Shown here in pieces: positions 1-6,830 of a DNA stretch of 12,011 nt. How positions within the stretch are numbered: position 1 is the first letter of the stretch; each line of letters opens with the position of its first letter. The notes beneath the pieces are model-generated. The model searched no databases and was not told the DNA's origin. It worked only from the letters and a program-made list of their open reading frames with translations. Made by a program: the position numbers and the translations under genes. Source of the DNA: Flavobacterium sp. GTDB lineage: Bacteria > Bacteroidota > Bacteroidia > Flavobacteriales > Flavobacteriaceae. The stretch spans positions 1-12,011 of the forward strand of contig JANJWE010000302.1 of assembly GCA_024709705.1 (NCBI GenBank). The letters are read 5' to 3'.

Positions 1-344
1 TATACATCATAAACTCCTACCCAATACCATCTGTTTTTCGGGTCTAATTGGGTGGCTTTTTGAAAATTTGACAACGCATTAGAATACTCTTTTTGATAAA
101 AATAATTTTTTCCCAATTCAAAATAGACTACCGGATTATTGGGTTGTAACTGTTCACATTTTTGCAATGCCAAAACCGCTTTGTCATAATTTTCAATGCC
201 CTTCTCCCGAAGCGACTCATAAAAAGAAATCTGAAACGCATCGTTTTCCAAAGCAATATCATCCGGTTCCTGTTGAGCCCATAGCAAATTAGCTTGGAGA
301 AATAATCCAAGAAACAGTAAGAAAATGCTTTTTTTTGTTTTCAT
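1..344 (-). CDS. TPR-repeat protein with signal peptide (3' part outside window)
   Basis: The reading frame is open from the ATG at 342-344 to the window edge and gives 114 residues; the C-terminal part is missing. The N-terminus is a Sec signal peptide: Lys residues at 2, 4 and 5, a hydrophobic stretch at about 6-22, and a likely cleavage after LLWA before QQEPDD. The protein is therefore probably periplasmic or otherwise exported. Residues about 70-103 (NPVVYFELGKNYF, then YSNALSNFQKATQLDP) form a clear tetratricopeptide repeat, and a degenerate one lies at about 49-69, so a protein-protein scaffold role is likely. The ATG abuts the stop codon of the upstream nucleotidyltransferase gene (TAAATG), which indicates co-transcription and probably translational coupling. 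The specific function is unknown. Confidence 0.82.
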   Translation of the reverse strand, partial: MKTKKSIFLLFLGLFLQANLLWAQQEPDDIALENDAFQISFYESLREKGIENYDKAVLALQKCEQLQPNNPVVYFELGKNYFYQKEYSNALSNFQKATQLDPKNRWYWVGVYDV

Positions 345-1355
345 TTATTCTAATACGGAATAATCTCCAATACTGATTTGAGTAAAATGCCCATCAAAAA
401 CGACATGATTTCCTATCATAGCATTATCTAATTTAGCATTTTTTATTACTGTCAAATTTTGAACCAAACTGTTACTTAGGGTTGCATTTTCAACTTTACA
501 TCCGTTTCCTAAAGAAACATTTGGTCCTATGGTTGCATTTTGGAGTACTACATTGTCTCCAATATAACAAGGCTCAATTATTTTTGAGTTCTCATTAATC
601 AGAATTTTAGATATCAACTTTTCACCATCTTGATGTAAAAAATTCAGCATTCGGGTATTGGTTTCAACGGTTACATTTTTATTACCACAATCCATCCATT
701 CGTCTACTTTACCGGGAACAAATTTCAACCCTTTTTGCTTCATGTTTTCCAAAGCATCAGTAAGTTGGTATTCACCTCCTTTGACTATATGATTGTCTAA
801 TAAAAACTGCAATTCTTTTCGTAAAGTTTCGCCACTTTTAAAGTAATAAATACCAATAATAGCTAAGTCTGAAATAAATTGTTTGGGTTTCTCTACAAAA
901 TCAACAATTTGATTTTTTTCATTCAACTGCACTACCCCAAAAGCACTTGGATCGTCTACTTGCTTTACCCAAATTACACTATCGGCTGTAGTATCTAACG
1001 TAAAATCGGCTCGAAATAGTGTATCGGCATAAGCCACTACTATAGGACCAGTCATACTTTCTTTGGCACACATAATAGCATGTGCCGTACCTAACGCTTC
1101 ATTTTGATAGCAAATAACACCCTTGGCACCAAGTTTTTCTGCGATTGCAATAAGTTCTTGCTCTACTTGTTTCCCAAAATCCTTATGAATAATAAATGCA
1201 ATTTCTTCTATATGTTGGTTTATAACACTTGCAATATCTTCAACTAAACGGTGTACAATTGGCTTACCGGCTATGGGTATTAATGGTTTTGGAACCGTTA
1301 AAGTATGAGGTCTCAATCGTGAACCGCGACCCGCCATTGGAACTATTATTTTCAT
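345..1355 (-). CDS. Sugar-phosphate nucleotidyltransferase with C-terminal hexapeptide repeats
   Basis: This 336-residue enzyme probably transfers a nucleotidyl group from an NTP to a sugar 1-phosphate, giving an NDP-sugar for surface glycans. The N-terminal Rossmann-like domain (about 1-240) begins with the pyrophosphorylase signature VPMAGRGSRLRPHT, then VPKPLIPIAGKP (about 5-32). It continues with the nucleotide-binding ALGTAHA (87-93), the metal-binding Asp in YADT (D111), VEKP (154-157) and EWMDCGN (219-225). Residues about 255-336 contain hexapeptide-type turns such as IGDNVV, IGPNVS and IGNHVV, consistent with a left-handed beta-helix that usually mediates oligomerisation. The helix is too short to claim a GlmU-type acetyltransferase. 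The class is secure, but whether the substrate is glucose, mannose or another sugar cannot be told. The start ATG lies only 3 nt from a REP-like palindrome, whose GGGGG is the only purine-rich run near the start. The TPR gene follows with no gap. Confidence 0.92.
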   Translation of the reverse strand: MKIIVPMAGRGSRLRPHTLTVPKPLIPIAGKPIVHRLVEDIASVINQHIEEIAFIIHKDFGKQVEQELIAIAEKLGAKGVICYQNEALGTAHAIMCAKESMTGPIVVAYADTLFRADFTLDTTADSVIWVKQVDDPSAFGVVQLNEKNQIVDFVEKPKQFISDLAIIGIYYFKSGETLRKELQFLLDNHIVKGGEYQLTDALENMKQKGLKFVPGKVDEWMDCGNKNVTVETNTRMLNFLHQDGEKLISKILINENSKIIEPCYIGDNVVLQNATIGPNVSLGNGCKVENATLSNSLVQNLTVIKNAKLDNAMIGNHVVFDGHFTQISIGDYSVLE

Positions 1356-1358
1356 GTT

Positions 1359-1405
1359 AGCCCCCTAACCCCTTGATGGGGGAATTCCTATTAGGGGTCA
1401 ATAGG
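1359..1405. repeat. REP-like G/C-rich nested palindrome between dut and the nucleotidyltransferase gene
   Basis: A CCCCC/GGGGG-rich patch interrupts AT-rich intergenic DNA. Three inverted repeats are visible: an outer CCCCTAA (1362-1368) with TTAGGGG (1391-1397), an inner CCCC (1369-1372) with GGGG (1378-1381) around the loop TTGAT, and CCTATT (1387-1392) with AATAGG (1400-1405). The third pairing shares bases with the outer one, so the two are mutually exclusive folds. The CCCCCTAACCCC...GGGGG pattern resembles the dispersed REP-type palindromes seen in flavobacterial intergenic regions. Only one copy is in this window, so dispersal is inferred. Confidence 0.6.
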
Positions 1406-1482
1406 ATTTTATTAATTAATTCAATTTTTATTCTATTTCAATTTTTACAACTTATCAGTGACTGGTTTTAAGGTTGCAGATT

Positions 1483-1917
1483 TTACTTTACTCCTGTACT
1501 TCCAAAACCGCCTTCGCCTCTAGATGTTTCGGATAATGCTGTAACTTCAATCCATTGGGCTCTTTCGTGTTGGGCAATTACGAGTTGTGCAATTCGTTCT
1601 CCATTTTCGATACTAAAATCTTCGTTGGATAAATTTACTAAAATAACCCCAATTTCGCCACGGTAATCTGCATCAACCGTTCCGGGTGAATTGAGCACTG
1701 TAATACCTTTTTTGGCAGCCAGACCACTCCGCGGTCTAACTTGAGCTTCATAACCAATAGGCAATTCAATAAAAAGCCCTGTTTTTACAATAGCTCTTTC
1801 CAATGGTTTTAAAGTTATTGGCTCAGACAGATTGGCTCTTAAATCCATTCCTGCAGAAGCAATGGTTTCATAATGGGGTAGAGCATGTTGTGATTTATTG
1901 ATGATTTTAATCTGCAT
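1483..1917 (-). CDS. dut: dUTP diphosphatase
   Basis: This is a homotrimeric cytosolic dUTPase, which hydrolyses dUTP to dUMP and pyrophosphate, keeping uracil out of DNA and supplying dUMP for dTMP synthesis. All five family motifs are present in order in the 144 residues: SAGMDLRA (21-28), RPRSGLA (61-67), [14 protein letters not shown] (76-89, with D82 as the likely catalytic Asp), GERIAQLVI (106-114) and the flexible C-terminal [10 protein letters not shown] (133-142) that closes over the substrate. Length is typical for the trimeric family. The ATG at 1915-1917 lies 3 nt after the flippase stop, so the two genes are almost certainly co-transcribed. I infer no role for it in polysaccharide synthesis; it looks like a housekeeping gene within the transcription unit. 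Confidence 0.97.
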   Translation of the reverse strand: MQIKIINKSQHALPHYETIASAGMDLRANLSEPITLKPLERAIVKTGLFIELPIGYEAQVRPRSGLAAKKGITVLNSPGTVDADYRGEIGVILVNLSNEDFSIENGERIAQLVIAQHERAQWIEVTALSETSRGEGGFGSTGVK

Positions 1918-1920
1918 GTT

Positions 1921-3375
1921 TTAGGACGATTTTTTTAAAATTTGTAGCAAAACCTGTTTTTCGTTTCGATAAACAAAATAGACAAAAAGAAGTAGTAATC
2001 CTATCCCTATTGCATAGTTTTCTCGAAAAAAGTAAAAATAAACAAAGGAAAATAAAACGGAAAGCCCTAGATACAATCCAATTTTTTTTCTGTCATAGGG
2101 TATGGGATAATATTTATTCCCCAACGTATATGAAATAATCATCATAGAACCATAGGCTGCAATGGTTGCAATGGCAGACCCCATATAACTCATTTTTTTA
2201 ATTAAAATAAAATTAAGAACCAGAGTAATAAAAGCCCCAACAATTGAGATATAGGCTCCCATTTGAGTTCTATCTGTTAATTTATACCAAACCGATAAGT
2301 TGGTGTATATTCCTAGAAAGAAATTGGCTAAGACAATCAATGGAACTACATTCATTGCCGACCAATACGTGTCATTTGGAATCAGAATTTGTTTTAATAT
2401 ATCGGCAAAAACAATTACAAATAGCGAAATTATTGAACCCAAAATTACAAAATACTTGGTAACATTTGCATAGGTTTGCGGTGCATTCTCATTTTTGGCA
2501 TAGCTAAAAAAGAAAGGTTCAATTCCTAAAGAATAAGCTGTACGAAATAAAACCATGAATAAACCGATTTTATAACATGCCGAATAAGCCCCTATATCTG
2601 CTTTGCTAACATGTAGTTTTTCTAATAAAATTTTATCAAAATGTTCGTTTATGGCAAAAGCCAATCCGGCTATCAATATAGGGAAACCGTAACGAATCAT
2701 TTGCCTCCAAAGCTTGGAATCAAAATGCCATTGAATGTGAAAATAATTAGGTGTAAGAACCACTAAAGTTAATAAACTAGCTATAATATTGGCTACAAAA
2801 ATATAGCCAATTTGAAAATTCTCTACAAATAAACTAGCCAAAAATGTTTCGGGATGTTGTTGAGCAATTTGAGGTAAATAAATTAAAAAGAATACATTTA
2901 ATCCTAAATTAACTATTACATTTCCAATTTTAATAATTGCATATACAATGGGTCTTTGATAGGCCCTTAACTTAGAAAAAGGTATGATTACCAAAGCATC
3001 CAAAACCAAAATCCAAATGGTATAGGTAATAAATTCTACATCAATACCGGAGAATTTTGCCAAAGTATTTCGAAACAATATAGATACAATCAAAAACAAA
3101 AGAGTTGTCCAAAAAACTGAAATCATAGAGGTTCCAACAACAGCCCTTTTATCGTCATGGGTATTGTAAAATCTAAAAAAGGAGGTTTCCATTCCGTAGG
3201 CCAACAGCACATTGAAAACAACCAGCCATGAAAAAATGATGGAAACTTCACCATACTCTCCTCTATCGAGTGTTTTTGCATATAGAGGTACCAATAAAAA
3301 ACTAAAAATACGAGGCAAGACCGTAGCCAATCCGTATATAGCAGTTTGTTTAAAAAGTGATCTGTAAAGTCCCAA
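1921..3375 (-). CDS. Polysaccharide flippase (Wzx/MATE-like, MOP superfamily)
   Basis: This 484-residue integral inner-membrane protein is composed almost entirely of hydrophobic helices (roughly 12-14) with short charged loops. The N-terminus (LFKQTAIYGLATVLPRIFSF) is typical of Wzx-type lipopolysaccharide or O-antigen flippases, which move undecaprenyl-linked glycans across the membrane. A lipid II flippase-like or other MOP exporter role cannot be excluded. The start is TTG at 3373-3375. A TAG lies in frame only two codons upstream at 3382-3384, and the next in-frame ATG, at residue 62, would remove the conserved first helices, so TTG is the best choice. dut follows after 3 nt, and a nucleotidyltransferase gene further downstream fits a surface-glycan role. 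The sugar substrate cannot be inferred. Confidence 0.9.
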   Translation of the reverse strand: MGLYRSLFKQTAIYGLATVLPRIFSFLLVPLYAKTLDRGEYGEVSIIFSWLVVFNVLLAYGMETSFFRFYNTHDDKRAVVGTSMISVFWTTLLFLIVSILFRNTLAKFSGIDVEFITYTIWILVLDALVIIPFSKLRAYQRPIVYAIIKIGNVIVNLGLNVFFLIYLPQIAQQHPETFLASLFVENFQIGYIFVANIIASLLTLVVLTPNYFHIQWHFDSKLWRQMIRYGFPILIAGLAFAINEHFDKILLEKLHVSKADIGAYSACYKIGLFMVLFRTAYSLGIEPFFFSYAKNENAPQTYANVTKYFVILGSIISLFVIVFADILKQILIPNDTYWSAMNVVPLIVLANFFLGIYTNLSVWYKLTDRTQMGAYISIVGAFITLVLNFILIKKMSYMGSAIATIAAYGSMMIISYTLGNKYYPIPYDRKKIGLYLGLSVLFSFVYFYFFRENYAIGIGLLLLFVYFVYRNEKQVLLQILKKSS

Positions 3376-3403
3376 AGAGTTCTAGAATTAATATTGGTGT
3401 AAG

Positions 3404-3411
3404 CAAAATTA
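3404..3411 (-). promoter_or_regulatory. Possible Bacteroidota -7 promoter box upstream of the flippase gene
   Basis: On the minus strand this reads TAATTTTG, matching the TAnnTTTG -7 consensus, about 28 nt before the TTG start of the flippase gene. No TTG -33 element is visible at the usual spacing, and the box could be a chance match in AT-rich DNA. If real, it would give the flippase-dut segment its own promoter, independent of the frameshifted gene upstream. Confidence 0.3.
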
Positions 3412-3412
3412 A

Positions 3413-3822
3413 CTATTTATTTGACTTTTCCATCACATTGGTAATTTTGAAACGTTTTATTTTTCCGTTTTTAAAATATTCTAAGAGAGCTTCAGTATCT
3501 TTTAGCTCATAGGAGTTGTTAATATTTATATTCGGTTGATTTCCGAATTCATTAATGGGATAAAATCTGGCTTTCTAAATACGGCTGTTGCTTTTTGGGA
3601 AGAATTTTGAATAACCTCAGCATCTTGATTTTTAAAATAGAGTTTTTTTAAAACAAAATTTGAAGGAAGACTCTTTTGAAATTCCATAGTAAAAATAGTT
3701 TGGTTTTCATTCGTTTCATAAAACACATTGGCTATTTCAATAGGAAATTTTGTCGAGTAAATGGTATTTGAAACACACCCCACTATAAAAAACAATCCAA
3801 TTATTGCTATTCTTTTAACCAT
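3413..3822 (-). pseudogene. Small lipoprotein gene split by a -1 frameshift
   Basis: The ATG frame from 3822 gives 98 residues and stops at 3526-3528. The lipobox IVGC places the lipidated Cys at residue 16, so this is an envelope lipoprotein. After residue 87 (PDF) the tail PLMNSEINRI looks unnatural, while the next frame stays open for 49 codons from 3562 to a TAG at 3413-3415 and reads YPINEFGNQPN, then ELKDTEALLEYFKNGKIKRF. Adding one T to the TTTT run (AAAA at 3562-3565 on the plus strand) joins the frames into about 136 residues ending EKSNK. The tail resembles the C-terminus of uncharacterised flavobacterial lipoproteins, as I recall them. The cause may be a sequencing indel, a real mutation, or slippage on UUUU. 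The start overlaps the end of the GNAT gene by 8 nt. Function is unknown. Confidence 0.7.
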
Positions 3823-4246
3823 TCTCCTCTAAAAACTTTACAAAATGAAATCCTTTAGGAACAAAACCGTGATTGTAATAAAACTTATGTGCCGAAAAAT
3901 TGGTCGTATAAGCATCAAGAGCTACCAATTTACAGCCCAATTCTATGGCTTTTTGATTTAAATAGGTAGTCAATAATTTTCCAACTCCTTTAGACCTGTG
4001 GTTGGGATGAACAATTACATTATCCAATTCTAAGTATTTGCCACACCATAATTTGGTTCCTACCCAAAAACCAGAGAGTCCAATGGGAATTTCGTTTTCA
4101 AAAGCTACAACTTGTTTGTAGTTATTGGGCAACATTTCATCCAATAAGTTTGCATAAATGGGTTCATTAAATTCGGGATACAATTGCTGAATTAAAGGCA
4201 ATTGTTCCAGCATTTCTTCTTTGGTTGAAAGTTCTTTTAGCTGCAT
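3815..4246 (-). CDS. GNAT family N-acetyltransferase
   Basis: This is a 143-residue cytosolic acetyl-CoA-dependent acetyltransferase of the GNAT fold. Motif A, the pyrophosphate-binding turn, is visible as VIVHPNHRSKGVGKLL, with R84-x-x-G87-x-G89 contacting acetyl-CoA. Before it, WCGKYLELDN forms the central strand region. After it, LDAYTTNFSAHKFYYNHGF is the typical motif B with the aromatic-rich helix and the G-F turn. The acceptor substrate cannot be predicted. I place the start at the ATG at 4244-4246. The frame extends eight codons to a TTG at 4270, but those residues (FLKSISI) add nothing conserved and need a weaker start codon. The 3' end overlaps the lipoprotein gene by 8 nt. It is probably the first gene of the minus-strand unit running to position 1, 105 nt after the S9 peptidase stop. 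Confidence 0.9.
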   Translation of the reverse strand: MQLKELSTKEEMLEQLPLIQQLYPEFNEPIYANLLDEMLPNNYKQVVAFENEIPIGLSGFWVGTKLWCGKYLELDNVIVHPNHRSKGVGKLLTTYLNQKAIELGCKLVALDAYTTNFSAHKFYYNHGFVPKGFHFVKFLEENG

Positions 4247-4351
4247 TATACTAATACTTTTTAGAAACAAATTACAAAAATCATCACATTTTTTTTACCA
4301 CAAATTCGCTAATGGATTAATTAAAAAAATCATTGAAACAGCGACTGACAT

Positions 4352-6697
4352 TTATTCTTTGATTAATAATGTTTCATTAAACAAATTCAAAATTCGGGTA
4401 TACTCATCTACCCAAGAATAGGTTTCTTTAAATCCATGAGCTTCTACCGGATAAACAGCCAAATCCCAATGGTTTTTCCCCAATTCGATAAATCGTTGTG
4501 ATAAACGAACTACATCTTGAAACTGAACATTATCATCTACCATACCGTGTAACATGAGCAATTTGTCTTTTAAATATTCGGCAAAGTAAATTGGTGAACT
4601 TCTTTTAAAAGCTATTGGGTCGGTTTCAGGAAAATTTAAAATATTTCCGGTATAACCGTGATTATAGTGTGCCCAATCGGTTACCGAGCGTAAGGCAGCA
4701 CCTGATTTAAATTCGCCCGGTTTCGTTAATAAAGCCATAAGAGTTATAAACCCCCCGTAAGATCCTCCGTAAATACCAATTCGATTCGCATCAATTCCTT
4801 TTTGTGTAATTAAAAACTGCTTACCATCCAAATGATCCTCTAAATCGAGTCCACCCATATGACGGTAAATTCCCGTTCGCACGTTTCTGCCGTATCCGTC
4901 ACTTCCTCTGTAATCTATATCCAAAACGGTATAGCCTAAATCGGTTAACAGGTTATGAAACATATATTCGCGATAATAACTACTCCAGAAATTGTGAGCA
5001 TTTTGCAAATAGCCGGCTCCATGAACAAATAGTATAGCGGCATGGTTCTTTTTTTCAGGGCTGGGCTCGTAAAGTCTTGCATAAATTGTTGTGCCATCTT
5101 GAGCATTAAAAGTTACCACTTCGGGTTCTCTCCAAGAATATTTTTTAAATTTTTCGGTAGTTGAGAATGTTATCTGTTGTAAGGTAGTGTTGGGTTTGTT
5201 ATCAGCAATATACAATTCCCAGGGTTTGTTTTTATAGGAATAGCGAACCAATAGTGTTTTTTCATCGGGAGATAGTTCTACTTCATGAGCCCCATTTTGA
5301 GTTAAAATAGGATTCATTTTTTGAGTAGAAATATCCAATTTGTAAAATGCTCGATTCCCGGGATGTGACGTATTAGTCGTTAGGTAAAATGATTTGCCGT
5401 CGCGGGATAATTTAACATTACGCACCTCCCAATTCCCTTGGGTAAGTTGGGTTTTTTGTTTGGTTTTCAAATTCAACAAATACAAATGTGAAAACCCGGA
5501 TTCTTCAGATTGAAAATATACGGTTTCATTATCTTTCAAAAAGCCCAAAACCCCTCTAGAAAATGCATAACCCGGTATTCCGGGTCCATCTATCCATGCT
5601 TCATCATGTTGATGGTCCAATTCATAAATTTGATTGGCTTTCAAATCCAATTGAACAATCCATCTGTCTTTATTATCCTGACTTCGTATTTCTAAAACAG
5701 CCCATTTCCCATCAGAACTAAAAACCGGGGACTGCATGACTATTGCTTTTTCTGAGGGCTCAGTTTCTTTGAGATTGTCATATTCTGAATAGTACTTAGG
5801 AAGCTTGGAAATACCGGATAAGTTGGAAAATGAAACGTAATATACCGAATCTTTTTCAATCGAATATATGCCCAATTTATGTTTTGAAAAATTGGAAGTA
5901 GATACTTTTGCACGAGCAGAAAGACTCTGTGTATAACCATCTGCTGTGATGTGTTGTTCTACTTTAGTAGATGGAGTAGACGCATAATCGGAAAGTCTAA
6001 AGGTGAGAAATTTTCCATTAGGAGCCATAGTAATTTGCTCTAAAGAAGATTTATCATAATAAAAAGCTTTAGGCAGCACCCCTTTATTCAACTCAGATTG
6101 AGCTTTATACCATTCTTTTGTAGCTTCTTGATCTCTCAAATATTGAAACAACTCTTTTTGTTGGTTGGTCAAAAAACTATCTGTTATTTTAAAATCGGAT
6201 TCTTTCCCGCTTTTAAAATGGGTTAATTGTACCATCGAAAAATCTTTCCAATTTAATTGAAAGATATTTTGATTTTGTTGAAAATAAAGAATATGAGGTT
6301 TTACACTTCGAACAATATTGGAAATTCTGTTTGAAGACGCTATTATAACTTGGTGCTTTTTTGTTTTTTTATCGTATAAATACAAATTGCCATTTAATGC
6401 ATAAAACACTTCCGGAAACTCATTTTGATTATCGAAATTCAATTGTGATAACCCTAAATTATCGGTAAGTTTTTCAGGTGTCTTCATCCCCTTTTTCCAA
6501 AAATAGGTGCTGGTTCCCTTTTCATTATTGGGGTTCCAGTCAAAATAAACTATTGAGCCATCAATAGACCAACGGTGGTTGTCGGGCTGGTTGCCAATAA
6601 ATTCATCCCCTTTCATGATTTCAGATAAATCGAGTTCTTGAGAATAAGAATGGTTTACTAAAGCAAGTAAACCCATTAGGATAATAAACAAACGCAT
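4352..6697 (-). CDS. Secreted S9 family serine peptidase (prolyl oligopeptidase/DPP-IV-like)
   Basis: The protein is 781 residues from the ATG at 6695-6697. An N-terminal signal peptide (RLFIILMGLLALVNHSYS, cleaved before or after Q) sends it to the periplasm or beyond. Residues about 25-520 form a beta-propeller with repeats of the type MAPNGKFLTF, SSDGKWAVLE, SRDGKSFYLT and SPDEKTLLVR. Residues about 545-781 form the alpha/beta-hydrolase domain. The catalytic triad is intact: S646 in GGSYGGF, D721 in HGMVDDNV and H754 in EAHGF. S9 enzymes cleave peptides, often after proline or at N-terminal dipeptides, so a nutritional peptidase role is likely. I do not see the Glu-Glu dipeptide-binding motif of true DPP-IV, so specificity is open. 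An in-frame ATG 27 codons upstream is rejected because it would bury the signal peptide and the candidate promoter. Confidence 0.93.
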   Translation of the reverse strand: MRLFIILMGLLALVNHSYSQELDLSEIMKGDEFIGNQPDNHRWSIDGSIVYFDWNPNNEKGTSTYFWKKGMKTPEKLTDNLGLSQLNFDNQNEFPEVFYALNGNLYLYDKKTKKHQVIIASSNRISNIVRSVKPHILYFQQNQNIFQLNWKDFSMVQLTHFKSGKESDFKITDSFLTNQQKELFQYLRDQEATKEWYKAQSELNKGVLPKAFYYDKSSLEQITMAPNGKFLTFRLSDYASTPSTKVEQHITADGYTQSLSARAKVSTSNFSKHKLGIYSIEKDSVYYVSFSNLSGISKLPKYYSEYDNLKETEPSEKAIVMQSPVFSSDGKWAVLEIRSQDNKDRWIVQLDLKANQIYELDHQHDEAWIDGPGIPGYAFSRGVLGFLKDNETVYFQSEESGFSHLYLLNLKTKQKTQLTQGNWEVRNVKLSRDGKSFYLTTNTSHPGNRAFYKLDISTQKMNPILTQNGAHEVELSPDEKTLLVRYSYKNKPWELYIADNKPNTTLQQITFSTTEKFKKYSWREPEVVTFNAQDGTTIYARLYEPSPEKKNHAAILFVHGAGYLQNAHNFWSSYYREYMFHNLLTDLGYTVLDIDYRGSDGYGRNVRTGIYRHMGGLDLEDHLDGKQFLITQKGIDANRIGIYGGSYGGFITLMALLTKPGEFKSGAALRSVTDWAHYNHGYTGNILNFPETDPIAFKRSSPIYFAEYLKDKLLMLHGMVDDNVQFQDVVRLSQRFIELGKNHWDLAVYPVEAHGFKETYSWVDEYTRILNLFNETLLIKE

Positions 6698-6719
6698 CGG
6701 TTCTTTTTTTTGATTGAAA

Positions 6720-6727
6720 CAAATATA
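6720..6727 (-). promoter_or_regulatory. Candidate Bacteroidota -7 promoter box of the S9 peptidase gene
   Basis: On the minus strand the octamer is TATATTTG, an exact match to TAnnTTTG, 22 nt before the ATG at 6697, followed by an A-rich leader (AAAAAAAAGAACCG) typical of Bacteroidota translation starts. The nearest upstream TTG is about 26 nt away, longer than the usual spacing, so the -33 element is poor. Its position supports the shorter peptidase start. Confidence 0.45.
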
Positions 6728-6830
6728 ATCTATTCCTTTTAGGTGTATTTTTTCAAAATTGTAATTTTTTAATTGCATTTGTTAAACCTTTCTTAAATTA
6801 ATAAGTCTAATTGTTAAAACCAAACCTTTT

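Noticed and set aside
1406..1482. Possible small gene or promoter in the rest of the dut-nucleotidyltransferase gap
   Set aside because: AT-rich with no open frame of interest and no exact TAnnTTTG box on the minus strand.
4247..4270. Eight-codon N-terminal extension of the GNAT gene from a TTG
   Set aside because: The extension has no conserved content, and the ATG at 4244-4246 is a stronger start with a family-like N-terminus.
4271..4351. Possible terminator or promoter between the S9 peptidase and GNAT genes
   Set aside because: Only a 3-bp CAG/CTG stem and near matches to TAnnTTTG were found, none with correct spacing. A promoter is expected there but not identifiable.
4221..4421. Plus-strand open frame of 66 codons in the gap after the S9 peptidase
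   Set aside because: It overlaps both flanking minus-strand genes, has low-complexity composition (repeated Ile, Asn, Lys, Phe) and no recognisable domain; probably a chance frame.
6698..6778. In-frame extension of the S9 peptidase to an upstream ATG (27 extra residues)
   Set aside because: It would put the signal peptide at residue 28 and run across a good -7 promoter box. The extra residues look like translated AT-rich leader.
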